Source: Paenibacillus pinihumi DSM 23905 = JCM 16419
Lineage (GTDB): Bacteria; Bacillota; Bacilli; Paenibacillales; Paenibacillaceae
Length of the DNA: 64,000 nucleotides
NCBI RefSeq assembly: GCF_000422505.1
Contig: NZ_AULX01000018.1
Location: 62,001 to 126,000, forward strand
Reading direction: 5' to 3'
Position numbers and translations under genes: made by a program. Positions 54,806 to 63,298 of this stretch are shown piece by piece. Each line of letters begins with the position of its first letter. Position 1 is the stretch's first letter. The notes under the pieces are model-generated. The model was given only the letters and a program-made list of their open reading frames with translations, had not been told where the DNA came from and ran no database searches.

Positions 54806-55372
54806 ATGTCAATTATTCCGGATATGATGGCGTTTAATAAAAAGTTTGTAGAAGAGAAGCAATATGAAGCTTACTTGACAAGCAAGGTTCCCAAGAAAAA
54901 GGTAGCTGTGCTCACATGTATGGATACCCGGCTTGTAGAGCTGCTGCCTCAGGCATTGAACATTAAAAATGGCGATGCCAAGTTTATTAAAAATGCAGGC
55001 GCGATTCTGACTCAGCCTTTCGGCAGCGCAATGCGCAGCATTCTGGTTGCAGTGTACGAGCTGGGTGCGCGTGAAGTGCTGGTTATCGGGCATCACGGCT
55101 GCGGTATGACGAATCTGGATACGCAGGGCATGGTCAGCAAGTTTGCAGAGCATGGAGTTGATCCGCTTGCTGTTGAGACCCTGGAGAACTCGGGAATTCG
55201 TATGGACAAGTTCCTGCGCGGCTTTACCAGTGCCGAGGAAGGCGTCATGCACAGTGTCAAAATGATCCGCAAGCATCCGCTGTTTCCGAAGGCTGTTCCG
55301 GTACACGGTTTTGTCATTGACCCGGAGACGGGCGCGTTGGAACTGATTGTTGAGGATTACAGGGAAGAATAA
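54806..55372 (+). CDS. Beta-class carbonic anhydrase (YtiB-like)
   Basis: This 188-residue enzyme interconverts CO2 and bicarbonate. The zinc ligands and active-site dyad are visible: Cys38-x-Asp40-x-Arg42 in LTCMDTRLVE, and His96/Cys99 in GHHGCGM. Its short length fits the YtiB-type prokaryotic beta class. ATG 54806 is preceded by AGAGGAGG; a start further upstream (54779) lacks one. A possible structured leader precedes it. Confidence 0.92.
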   Translation: MSIIPDMMAFNKKFVEEKQYEAYLTSKVPKKKVAVLTCMDTRLVELLPQALNIKNGDAKFIKNAGAILTQPFGSAMRSILVAVYELGAREVLVIGHHGCGMTNLDTQGMVSKFAEHGVDPLAVETLENSGIRMDKFLRGFTSAEEGVMHSVKMIRKHPLFPKAVPVHGFVIDPETGALELIVEDYREE

Positions 55373-56034
55373 TAATGAACAATGTGATCTATTAGGCTTC
55401 TCCATACCGGCTGCTTTGATTCGATTTTGTTTGGTGACGAGTGTGTCGTTGTGCTTGATCTGGACGGGCAAACTTGCGACCAGTATATTTTTGGAGATGG
55501 CCTGATAGGGAACGTTATAGCCCGGGTTTCTGCAGATGGACAATCGCTGGGTTGGAGTGCCTTCTTTACCGGCTTCAACCCGTCTGTCCGTGCAGAGCAG
55601 CATGGCAAAGATCTGTTTGGCTATACAAGCTGCGGCTGCTTGTTCAAGCTGCCTGTAGACCGTCCAGAAAGCCTGGGCGCACCCCATTTGGGGGCTTTTG
55701 TTTTATCTGGGAGTCCCGGCGGGCGGACTGTATTTTTAAGAATTCATTATATAATGATGCTTCGGAATGGTTATGTGATATGTACGTGGACATATTGTTG
55801 TCTTGTTTGGCGTTGTATGTTTTCGATGGTTCAAACAGATATTAGATCATATACATAGTTGTAAAGGAGCCTTACAACCATTGCGTAATGGCCGTTCATA
55901 AATTCCGAGCATCCAATTCAGGCACCTGCATAGTAAAGTTTGCAATCGGGCGATAAACGGATAAAATAAAAATAAAGGAACCACAAGCTCTGCCTTTTGG
56001 GGCGAAACATCTTCGAATGAAGGGAACGATTCGT
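55373..56034. other. Long region without a confident gene
   Basis: Two unrelated open frames cover parts of it: a + strand frame at 55427-55858 (143 codons; VVVLDLDGQTCDQYIFG at its start, Cys- and Trp-rich, hydrophobic end) and a 83-codon - strand frame (55608-55357). Neither has a good ribosome binding site or recognisable family. GCACCCCATTTGGGGGC followed by TTTTG (55678-55700) looks like a terminator inside the + frame. The first 250 bp have gene-like composition, so a decayed gene is possible. Confidence 0.4.
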
Positions 56035-56334
56035 ATGAACGCAAGACTGGAACAATTGGAACAGAGACTGGAAGCGCAGCATCACCGGGACTTATTTCTT
56101 CAGACGAAACATACCCTGAAAGCACTGGACGATCTTGCAGAGCAGCATCGGCGTTTTACCTCTATGCAGGCCATTAGCGGCGTGAAGATTGTAGGCAGTG
56201 AAGAATCCCTGTTTTACGAAACAATTGCCGAGGCCAAGGAACAGATTGTGGTGACCCTGGAGAGAACATTGAGCGACCTCGAGCATAAAGGGGATAAGCA
56301 TTACGATAAAAATTTCAAAGATGGCGTAGAGTAG
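56035..56334 (+). CDS. Small coiled-coil protein of unknown function
   Basis: A helical, charged protein of about 99 residues (ARLEQLEQRLEAQHHRDLF; TIAEAKEQIVVTLERTLSDLE), probably a coiled coil. ATG 56035 or ATG 56017 could start it; AAGGGAACG lies between them and favours 56035. No membrane segment or signal. A terminator follows 40 bp after the stop. No family recognised. Confidence 0.7.
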   Translation: MNARLEQLEQRLEAQHHRDLFLQTKHTLKALDDLAEQHRRFTSMQAISGVKIVGSEESLFYETIAEAKEQIVVTLERTLSDLEHKGDKHYDKNFKDGVE

Positions 56335-56374
56335 CGGGGATCGGGAATCAACGCAACTCTATACTTGAATTCAA

Positions 56375-56406
56375 AAAGGAGCACCCTTCAAAAGGTGCTC
56401 CTTTCT
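56375..56406. terminator. Bidirectional terminator between convergent genes
   Basis: AAAGGAGCACC/GGTGCTCCTTT forms an 11-bp stem with a short loop. It has T-rich sequence on both strands and serves the coiled-coil gene (+) and pyk (-). Confidence 0.85.
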
Positions 56407-56433
56407 TATACTAACATCCTGTACTGGGTAAAA

Positions 56434-57849
56434 TTATACTTGCTGAATTTGCAGCAGGTTTGTGCGGCCGGATTCGCCAAGCGGAATGCCCGCCGACAAT
56501 ACAACCGTGTCCCCGGAAGCAATATGCCCATTCTCCAACGCCAGGCGTGTGGAAGCTTCGAACATCTCGTCTGTTGTAGCATAGCTGTCGCCTTTGATCG
56601 GTATAACACCGAACAGCAGGCAAATCTTCGCCAGGACATGCTCATGACGGGTAATCGCAAGAATTGGGGATTGCGGACGATATTTCGATATCATGCGAGC
56701 CGTAAATCCGCTTTCCGTTGCCGTAATAATAGCCCGTGCTCCCAGTTCCAGCGACGCGCTGACAGCGCCTTGGCTGATGACCTCCGTGATGTTGGGGGTA
56801 TGCTGGGATTTTTTCTTGGCAAACTGCTGCTGATAATTGATCATGCTCTCTGCTTTGCGAGCGATCGATGCCATCGTCTGTACGGACTGGACCGGGTATT
56901 TTCCTGCTGCGGATTCGCCGGACAGCATGACCACATCAGCGCCCTGCAGAACCGCATTCGCCACGTCGCTGACTTCTGCGCGGGTTGGGCGCGGATTAAG
57001 CTGCATGGACTCCAGCATGTGAGTCGCAACGATAACCGGCTTGCCAGCCAGATTACATTTGGTGATCATCTCTTGCTGCATCATCGGCACTTCTTCAACC
57101 GGTACTTCTACACCAAGGTCGCCGCGGGCTACCATGATGCCGTCAGAAGCATCGAGGATGCTGTCCAGATTGTTCATGCCTTCTTCATTTTCGATTTTGG
57201 AGATAATTTGCACATGTCCTGCGCCGTGCTCTTCAAGAATGCGGCGAATTTCCAGGATATCCTCGCCTTTGCGTACAAAGGAGGCGGCAATCATCTCCAC
57301 ATTGTGCTGCAATCCAAATTTGATGTGAGCTACGTCGCGGTCGGTTACACCCGGAAGCGTCGTTTTGATGCCTGGCAGGTTAACGCCTTTTCTTGGTTTG
57401 AGCAGTCCGCCGCTAACAATTGCGCAGCGGATTTCCGTTCCTTCGCTGGACAGTACAGTCAAATCAACAAGACCATCATCAATAAGGATGCGGTCGCCTT
57501 GCTTCACGACTTGCGGCAGCTCCGCATAGTTTACACCGATGCGGCTCGCGTCGCCGAGAATCTCTTCAGCCGTCAGCGTCAGCTCTCCGCCTGCCTTCAA
57601 ATCGACAGCTGCTTCCTTCAGCTTGCCGATGCGCACTTCAGGGCCTTTAATATCCATCATAATAGGCACGAATGTATTCAGTTCGCGCGCTGCTTGTCTG
57701 ACATTTTCAATACGTTTTACATGATCTTCAAGTTCACCATGAGCCATATTTAAGCGGGCAACTGTCATCCCGGCCTGAATCATTTCCTTTAAGACTTCGA
57801 CCGAATCACATGAGGGTCCCATTGTACAGATGATTTTTGTTTTTTGCAT
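56434..57849 (-). CDS. pyk: Pyruvate kinase
   Basis: This 471-residue glycolytic enzyme makes pyruvate and ATP from phosphoenolpyruvate and ADP. Visible motifs are KTKIICTMGPSCDS (N-terminal), the signature around ISKIENEEGMNN with the catalytic Lys, ARGDLGVEVP, and VIVATHMLESM. It ends after the allosteric domain (LGESGRTNLLQI) and lacks the extra C-terminal PEP-utiliser domain found in Bacillus/Geobacillus pyruvate kinases. ATG 57849 has GGAGGTG upstream. The usual pfk partner is not adjacent. Confidence 0.96.
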   Translation of the reverse strand: MQKTKIICTMGPSCDSVEVLKEMIQAGMTVARLNMAHGELEDHVKRIENVRQAARELNTFVPIMMDIKGPEVRIGKLKEAAVDLKAGGELTLTAEEILGDASRIGVNYAELPQVVKQGDRILIDDGLVDLTVLSSEGTEIRCAIVSGGLLKPRKGVNLPGIKTTLPGVTDRDVAHIKFGLQHNVEMIAASFVRKGEDILEIRRILEEHGAGHVQIISKIENEEGMNNLDSILDASDGIMVARGDLGVEVPVEEVPMMQQEMITKCNLAGKPVIVATHMLESMQLNPRPTRAEVSDVANAVLQGADVVMLSGESAAGKYPVQSVQTMASIARKAESMINYQQQFAKKKSQHTPNITEVISQGAVSASLELGARAIITATESGFTARMISKYRPQSPILAITRHEHVLAKICLLFGVIPIKGDSYATTDEMFEASTRLALENGHIASGDTVVLSAGIPLGESGRTNLLQIQQV

Positions 57850-57952
57850 TTGAAGCACCTCCAAGAATAACTTTATTGTAGCTGTTCTTTTGATAAGAAA
57901 CTATGAACTATAGTATACTAAGTGAAACATAGTACAGTAACGGGGAGCTTGG

Positions 57953-58738
57953 ATGATGATAGGGGTATCTGAGGTTCGTCAGGATCATGGCGTAGAATGG
58001 TATGAGGAAGGGCAGATGCATCAGAACGGGTATTGTCTGATTGTTGTAACGTACGGTAAATGTGTCTATTGGGTTAATCATGAGAAGATGATCATGGAAA
58101 AGGGTGATCTGCTGCTTCTTTCCAGTAGTGTTCCTTTTTACGGCAAGAGCATTCCGACTGTCTTCCATACCAAATATAAAATCAAATTCCAGGCGCAGGA
58201 AGAGGCGCTGAAACTGACAATCCTGCAGCAGCCCGAGCTGCTGAAGCATAAGCTCGGCTGTTATGATGTTGTGGTCGAGCGTCTGAAAGGAATGCTGCAT
58301 CAGTGGATGGAGAGGCCTTCCTATTACGAGCTGATGGCCACAGCCTTGTTCACCGAAGTGCTGGTGCAGATCAGCCAGGAGCTTGACCGTGGTATTATTC
58401 CGACGGAAAAGCACCGCTGTGCAGAACGGATGAAGCATTATATTCAGCAAAACTACCGCGAGAAGGTGACGAAGGAGGAGCTTGGCGACGCCATCCAGAA
58501 GACGCCGAACTATGCGGCAGCTCTTTTCCGGCAGGTAACGGGGCAGACCATTAGCGAATATGTGCATCATCAGCGGATCAAGACGGCTCTGTATTTGCTT
58601 ACCGAATCCAGGCTGACGATAATTGAAATCGCAGAATATCTGGGTTATAGCGATGTGTCTTATTTTTATCGTATCTTCAAAAGGATAACCGGACATTCGC
58701 CATCAGATTATTTCCATGAGCGATCCCCGCTTGTATAG
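57953..58738 (+). CDS. AraC family transcriptional regulator
   Basis: This 261-residue regulator has an N-terminal cupin-like sensing domain (about 1-140) and a C-terminal pair of helix-turn-helix motifs (TKEELGDAIQKTPNYAAALFR and LTIIEIAEYLGYSDVSYFYR; signature GYSDVSYFYRIFKRITGHSPSDY). The start is ATG 57953 or 57956. A truncated hydrolase remnant follows it, which may have been its original target gene. Confidence 0.92.
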   Translation: MMIGVSEVRQDHGVEWYEEGQMHQNGYCLIVVTYGKCVYWVNHEKMIMEKGDLLLLSSSVPFYGKSIPTVFHTKYKIKFQAQEEALKLTILQQPELLKHKLGCYDVVVERLKGMLHQWMERPSYYELMATALFTEVLVQISQELDRGIIPTEKHRCAERMKHYIQQNYREKVTKEELGDAIQKTPNYAAALFRQVTGQTISEYVHHQRIKTALYLLTESRLTIIEIAEYLGYSDVSYFYRIFKRITGHSPSDYFHERSPLV

Positions 58739-58778
58739 GAAAGAACCAGACAATAAGGAGAGATATTGAAGAAATTTA

Positions 58779-58890
58779 TATATAGCAGGTGTGTCTTACG
58801 GAGCTTACATGGCCAGCCGCTACACGGCTAGTCATCCTGAACGGGTATTGAAACTGGTAAGGTTGGCAGGCGGAGTCTATTCATGCACAA
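58779..58890 (+). pseudogene. Remnant of an alpha/beta hydrolase
   Basis: A stretch of about 37 codons reads IAGVSYGAYMASRYTASHPE and continues RVLKLVRLAGG. It contains the nucleophile elbow G-x-S-x-G and following helix of an alpha/beta hydrolase. Neither the N-terminal strands before it nor the catalytic Asp/His after it are present, and the frame runs on antisense to the next gene. I read it as a fragment left by deletion. Confidence 0.7.
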
Positions 58891-58928
58891 CTGCCGCAGC
58901 TTTTGCAAATAGGGCGAACCCTCAGCTG

Positions 58929-59225
58929 CTAGAGCAGAGGGTCCGTCTTCATAAAGCTTTTGGCCAAATTCTCGGTGTCGCGGTCTCTTTGTGCCGGCCT
59001 GTAGTCCTCCAGCACATCGATCAGATATTCTTCCCCATCCTGATAAGCTTTGAAAATATAATGTTCGGGGTCCATAATTTGAACATCATGCCCGCAATCC
59101 CGAAGACATTGCTCGAATTCCCTCATGCCGGGCTCCTTGCCTTCCTCCAGATAAATCAATCCTCTGAGCCGCTTCGTCTCATCCTTGCGGATGACCTTGA
59201 AATATACCGTATGTTCTCTCATCAC
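58929..59225 (-). CDS. Small protein of unknown function
   Basis: This 98-residue protein (EHTVYFKVIRKDETKRLRGL, GHDVQIMDPEHYIFKAYQDG) has balanced charged composition and no membrane segment. AAGGAG lies about 12 nt before ATG 59225, a little far. The opposite + strand frame is the non-coding tail of the hydrolase remnant. I favour a real cytosolic protein; no family recognised. Confidence 0.65.
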   Translation of the reverse strand: MMREHTVYFKVIRKDETKRLRGLIYLEEGKEPGMREFEQCLRDCGHDVQIMDPEHYIFKAYQDGEEYLIDVLEDYRPAQRDRDTENLAKSFMKTDPLL

Positions 59226-59441
59226 GAGTGCTCACTCCTTTATCTTGAAGCAGTATAGCTTTATTATAGTGCAAAATGTTTCATTCAGCTGTGACATATT
59301 ATACAATTCGTAAGCCCGGTTTTGGGATTTCCTAATTCTAACCGGGAATGAATGATCCGGCGTGTACCAGACATTGTAAGCCCCGCTTAAAAAATGATAG
59401 AATGACAGACAAAAGCCGAATAGAAAGACAGGTAAACGAAC

Positions 59442-60110
59442 ATGTCAAAATCCAAGTTTTATGTTGTATGGGAGGGCAAAAAGCCGGGTGTCTATACGAG
59501 CTGGCCCGAATGCCAGAAGCAGGTAGGAGGAGTGACAGGAGCCAAATATAAATCCTATGAGTCCAGGGCAGCAGCGGACAAAGCCTTTCAGGAGGGCTGG
59601 AAAAAGCATTGGGGTCAAGGGGCTCAGCCGGGAAGCGCTTCTGCCGGGAAATACAGCGGAGCAGCAGGCAAGCGCAAGTCTGCAGACATTGCGGCTGTCG
59701 GTGAAATTGACTATGACAGCATCTCCGTTGATGTCGGCACACACGGGAACCCCGGGCCGGTGGAATATCGTGGAGTTGATACCCGGACCGGACAAGTGTT
59801 GTTCTCCAATGAGAAGATCGGGAAAGGGACGAACAACCTGGGCGAATTTCTCGCGATTGTCCATGGTCTTGCCTATCTCAAGCAGCAAGGCAGCAGCAAG
59901 ACGATCTACAGTGACTCGCTCAATGCGCTGAAGTGGCTGAGAGAGAAGAAGGTATCCACTACGCTCGTCAAGGATGAATCGACACGCCAGATTTGGGAGC
60001 TGATTGAACGGGCGGAGGAGTGGCTGCGCAACAACACCTACGACAATAAGGTGCTCAAATGGCAAACGAAGGTGTGGGGCGAAATTAAAGCGGACTATGA
60101 CCGCAAGTAG
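59442..60110 (+). CDS. Ribonuclease H with N-terminal viroplasmin-type domain
   Basis: This 222-residue protein has an N-terminal caulimovirus-VI/RNase H1-like hybrid-binding domain (KFYVVWEGKKPGVYTSWPEC, QVGGVTGAKYKSY, about 1-55). A linker and an RNase H catalytic domain follow, with acidic residues in SVDVGTHGNPG, TNNLGEFLAIVH, IYSDSLNALKW and a late Asp in EIKADYD. The DVGTHGNPG start, instead of DGS, is seen in a subgroup of bacterial RNases H. It removes RNA from RNA-DNA hybrids. Confidence 0.92.
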   Translation: MSKSKFYVVWEGKKPGVYTSWPECQKQVGGVTGAKYKSYESRAAADKAFQEGWKKHWGQGAQPGSASAGKYSGAAGKRKSADIAAVGEIDYDSISVDVGTHGNPGPVEYRGVDTRTGQVLFSNEKIGKGTNNLGEFLAIVHGLAYLKQQGSSKTIYSDSLNALKWLREKKVSTTLVKDESTRQIWELIERAEEWLRNNTYDNKVLKWQTKVWGEIKADYDRK

Positions 60111-60122
60111 GAAAGACACAAG

Positions 60123-60172
60123 CAGGGGCTAAAGCCTTTTGGTCGAAACAGACCTTTAGGCTTTAGCCCCTG
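60123..60172. terminator. Hairpin between convergent RNase H and GH30 genes
   Basis: CAGGGGCTAAAGCC/GGCTTTAGCCCCTG is a 14-bp perfect stem enclosing a second GGTC/GACC pairing. T-runs are weak on both sides, so termination efficiency is uncertain, but its placement between two convergent genes fits a bidirectional terminator. Confidence 0.7.
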
Positions 60173-60187
60173 CGTTATACGTAAGTG

Positions 60188-61537
60188 TTAAGTCCAATAC
60201 AGCGTTACAGCTGCTTCCCCGGGAAGCGTATAGGTGGTGTATCCTTTGCCGGTATTAATCTCAATGACTCTTTCTTCATCCGTGCGGTTGGAAAGAATCA
60301 ATACCGTTGATCCGTCCGGATTGCGGAATGCAGTGCTCTCCAATTGGTCACGTACCATGGTGGAATCGATACGATGGGCGCCTTGCTTAACGAATTTGCT
60401 AATGTGTCCCATGGTGTAGTAATCCAGCTCGTATTTCACAGCCTTTGTCTGCTGGTTAATCTGAACGAGTCCGCGGCAGGTGCTGTTCGACAGTACCGTC
60501 GGGCCATTGCGTTCATCCAGAGCGATATTCCACCAGACGACGCTCTTGGACCAGTTGCGCGTTGTGCGGATGACATGCTTCATCTGATCGAGAAAAGCGG
60601 TGCGGAAAGGCGGAATCCAGCTTCCCCCGGAAGCCTCGGTGAACCAGACGCCCTTATCCGGGAAGGCCTCATGAACGCGTGACATCGCCTCATGCTCGCC
60701 TCCGTATACGTGCCAGGCAACACCTGCGGTATAGCGTGAGGCACCCGGATCGGACAGCACGGTCAATGGATGCAGTGGAACATCCCAGTTATGGTCATAG
60801 CATAAAATCTTGGCCTTGATCCCAGCCTTCTCAAATGCCGGGCCCAGATGCTTCCCGATGAACTCTGCTTCCTCGGAAGGAGATACGAGCATGCCCGGAT
60901 ATTCCTTCGGCTCATATCCCGGCTCATTCTGGACGGAAACGGCATAGATCGGAATCCCGGCCTCCTCATAAGCCTGAACGAATTTCACAAAGTATTGGGC
61001 ATAGACGCTGTAGCATTCCGGACGAAGCTTGCCTTTAATCATCTGTCCGGTCGTCTTCATCCAGCCGGGTGCGCTCCATGGAGAGGCCATGACTTTAATA
61101 TCGGGGTTAATGCTTAAAGCCTCGAGGACAGCGGGAATAATGTAATCCCGGTCATGATCGATACTGAATTGCTTCAGCTCAAAATCCTCCTGGCCTTCCG
61201 GCAGATCATTATAGCTGTATATTTCGGATGTATAATCGGATGCCCCGATTACCTGCCGCAGGAAGCTGATGCCGATTCCTTCATTCGGATCAAACAGATG
61301 CTTCATGACCTTCTTCCGTTCATCCTCCGGAAGTACCTTATATACAAGATAAGCTGATGCATCGGTAAATGAGGCGCCAAATCCGTCCATTTCCTGAAAA
61401 CGCGTACGTGTATCAACCAGAATCCGGTCTGTAATTTGCTTGACTGCAGGCGACTCCGTAATCTCGATCTCCTTTTGTTTCTCCAATTCCTGGGCTTGAT
61501 CAATTGTACTCAACCAGGCTTCTGCAAATTGACGCAT
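60188..61537 (-). CDS. Glycoside hydrolase family 30 (glucosylceramidase-like)
   Basis: This 449-residue GH30 enzyme has the acid/base Glu in AVSVQNEPGYEP (near 204) and the nucleophile Glu in GVWFTEASGGSW (near 300), with a C-terminal beta-sandwich (STVLILSNRTDEERVIEIN). No signal peptide, so it is cytosolic. The family includes beta-glucosidases and beta-1,6-glucanases; the exact substrate is not deducible. It lies 124 bp downstream of the Lpl-type binding-protein gene on the same strand, so it likely processes the sugar that system imports. Confidence 0.92.
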   Translation of the reverse strand: MRQFAEAWLSTIDQAQELEKQKEIEITESPAVKQITDRILVDTRTRFQEMDGFGASFTDASAYLVYKVLPEDERKKVMKHLFDPNEGIGISFLRQVIGASDYTSEIYSYNDLPEGQEDFELKQFSIDHDRDYIIPAVLEALSINPDIKVMASPWSAPGWMKTTGQMIKGKLRPECYSVYAQYFVKFVQAYEEAGIPIYAVSVQNEPGYEPKEYPGMLVSPSEEAEFIGKHLGPAFEKAGIKAKILCYDHNWDVPLHPLTVLSDPGASRYTAGVAWHVYGGEHEAMSRVHEAFPDKGVWFTEASGGSWIPPFRTAFLDQMKHVIRTTRNWSKSVVWWNIALDERNGPTVLSNSTCRGLVQINQQTKAVKYELDYYTMGHISKFVKQGAHRIDSTMVRDQLESTAFRNPDGSTVLILSNRTDEERVIEINTGKGYTTYTLPGEAAVTLYWT

Positions 61538-61661
61538 TAATGTTCCTCCTTACAAATCAGGCAGCGCCCCCCGGCGGCGGATGCCCCGGAAGCTCCTGCT
61601 GGATCCTTCCCGGATTTCCGCCGCGCAGACTAAGGCGCTGCCCGTTGTTATGATTTCAAGT

Positions 61662-63227
61662 TTATTTCAGGCCTCTTGCATCTGCGTAAGTATTGACTTC
61701 CTTCTGTACATATTCCAGAACGGCATCTACGCCTGCTGCTTTCAGTCTGCTGCGATAGTTCTCAATCGCCTTGTCTACATCCGGCACAAGCCCCATCATC
61801 AGCGGCTGGCCGAATTGCTGGTACACCTGGTTAACCGCAGCAAGCTGGGCTTTTACAGGCTGGTAGTCCATCAAAATCGGAGAGAAGATGTCTGGTCTGG
61901 CAATTGGCTTGTATTCCTCAATGAGAGCATCTTCGCCTTTCCAGCGGTCAGCGGATGGACGGTCATTTTTGTCTGTTCTCCAACCCCAGCTTGCAATACC
62001 ATAAGCGGTTACCTTTGCCGGATCTTTGCCTGGAGCAGGGGAGACCAGTGCGCCGTTCTCATCAACGACGTAGTTATGGCCTTCCAGACCATAGGTCATC
62101 AGCTCATAGTAAGCCTTGTCATTGCGGAGCTTCTCCAGAACCATCAGAGAGCGCTCAGGGTTCGCAGCGTTTTTAGGAATTGCCATTCCGTTGTTAATGC
62201 CAAGATTCGGTACAACATAGTTATGGAAGCGGGAGAACGGGAAGTAGCCCATCTCGATTCCTTTGTAGTTTTTGTCAATATCGGCGATAAATCCGGCTGC
62301 TCCCGGTGTATTCCGCCAGTAGACGGCACCTGTATTGGTTTTGATAAAGTCACCGGATTCCTGCTTGATGGACAGGGTATTGGAAGGCCAGAAGCCTTTG
62401 TCTGCCCAAGTCTTCATCCGTTTAACCCACTCTTCAAATTCTGTTGTAAACGGGTAAGCAATTACATCACGCGGAGTGTCGTAAGATTTTGCGACGATAA
62501 CGCCGCTGTCCCCACCGATGTTTTTGAAATCATTATAGTTGCGGAAAAGCGTATTCACTTCGTTCCATGCGCTTCCTTTAATTGGCGTTACGTTCTTAAC
62601 GCTTTTCACAAGCTCCATATACTTCTCAATGGAATCCAGATCCTTGATTTCAGGAGCGTTAATTTCACGTCTCCAGTCTTCACGGTATACGATGCCATCC
62701 GGTGTGTATTCCGGATGCGTGCTTGGAATTGCGTAGATTTTGTCATTGATTGTAACGTCCTTCCAGTCATGCTCCGGCACATCCTTAAAGGTCTCAGGCG
62801 CGTAGACTGGCAGCAATTCAGTCAGATCGAGGAATGCTCCCTGCTTGGCAAATTTGAAGAAGTCCGCCCAGGATGAAGCGAAGATCATATCAACCTTTTC
62901 ACCGGAAGTCAGCAACAGGTTGTATTTGGTCTGCCACTCATTCCAGGTTGTAAAGTTCAGTTTGACGGTTGTGTTCAGATCCTTCTCCAGCAGTTTGTTC
63001 CATTCTTTGATGACCTCAGGTGTATCTTTGTGAGCATCGCCGACCAGATACCAGTTCAGCTCCACCTTTTTGGAAGTGTCCGGCTTATTGTCTGTTACCG
63101 GGGTACTGCCACCAGTGCTTTGTTTGCCACTGCCTCCGCTATTGCCGCCGGCGCAGGCCGCCAGCATCGTTGTCAGCAGGGCTGTGGTGATACATAAGGT
63201 CAGCAATTTAAACAACCTGTTCTTCAT
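61662..63227 (-). CDS. Carbohydrate ABC transporter binding lipoprotein (LplA-like)
   Basis: This 521-residue lipoprotein has the lipobox LTTMLAACAGG. Family-1 binding-protein features include EVIKEWNKLLEKDLNTTVKL, and the C-terminal region (RSRLKAAGVDAVLEYVQKEV) is typical of Paenibacillus LplA-type proteins. ATG 63227 has GGGGAGT upstream; the frame opens earlier at 63290 without one. It follows the permease gene on the same strand, and GH30 comes next, forming an oligosaccharide uptake and hydrolysis operon. Confidence 0.93.
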   Translation of the reverse strand: MKNRLFKLLTLCITTALLTTMLAACAGGNSGGSGKQSTGGSTPVTDNKPDTSKKVELNWYLVGDAHKDTPEVIKEWNKLLEKDLNTTVKLNFTTWNEWQTKYNLLLTSGEKVDMIFASSWADFFKFAKQGAFLDLTELLPVYAPETFKDVPEHDWKDVTINDKIYAIPSTHPEYTPDGIVYREDWRREINAPEIKDLDSIEKYMELVKSVKNVTPIKGSAWNEVNTLFRNYNDFKNIGGDSGVIVAKSYDTPRDVIAYPFTTEFEEWVKRMKTWADKGFWPSNTLSIKQESGDFIKTNTGAVYWRNTPGAAGFIADIDKNYKGIEMGYFPFSRFHNYVVPNLGINNGMAIPKNAANPERSLMVLEKLRNDKAYYELMTYGLEGHNYVVDENGALVSPAPGKDPAKVTAYGIASWGWRTDKNDRPSADRWKGEDALIEEYKPIARPDIFSPILMDYQPVKAQLAAVNQVYQQFGQPLMMGLVPDVDKAIENYRSRLKAAGVDAVLEYVQKEVNTYADARGLK

Positions 63228-63298
63228 CGATTTACTCCCCCTGAAATCAATAATATTTTTAAAACTGGCAACCGTTTTCTGTTCAGACAAGCCGGAGC

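Noticed and set aside
54809-55687. 292-codon - strand frame across carbonic anhydrase
   Set aside because: Mainly antisense to the enzyme; Cys/His/Arg-rich composition typical of a shadow frame.
56365-57753. 462-codon + strand frame opposite pyruvate kinase
   Set aside because: Antisense to pyk, crosses its terminator, and encodes nothing recognisable.
61581-62876. 431-codon + strand frame opposite the LplA-like gene
   Set aside because: Shadow frame, Cys/Val/Phe-rich, no ribosome binding site.
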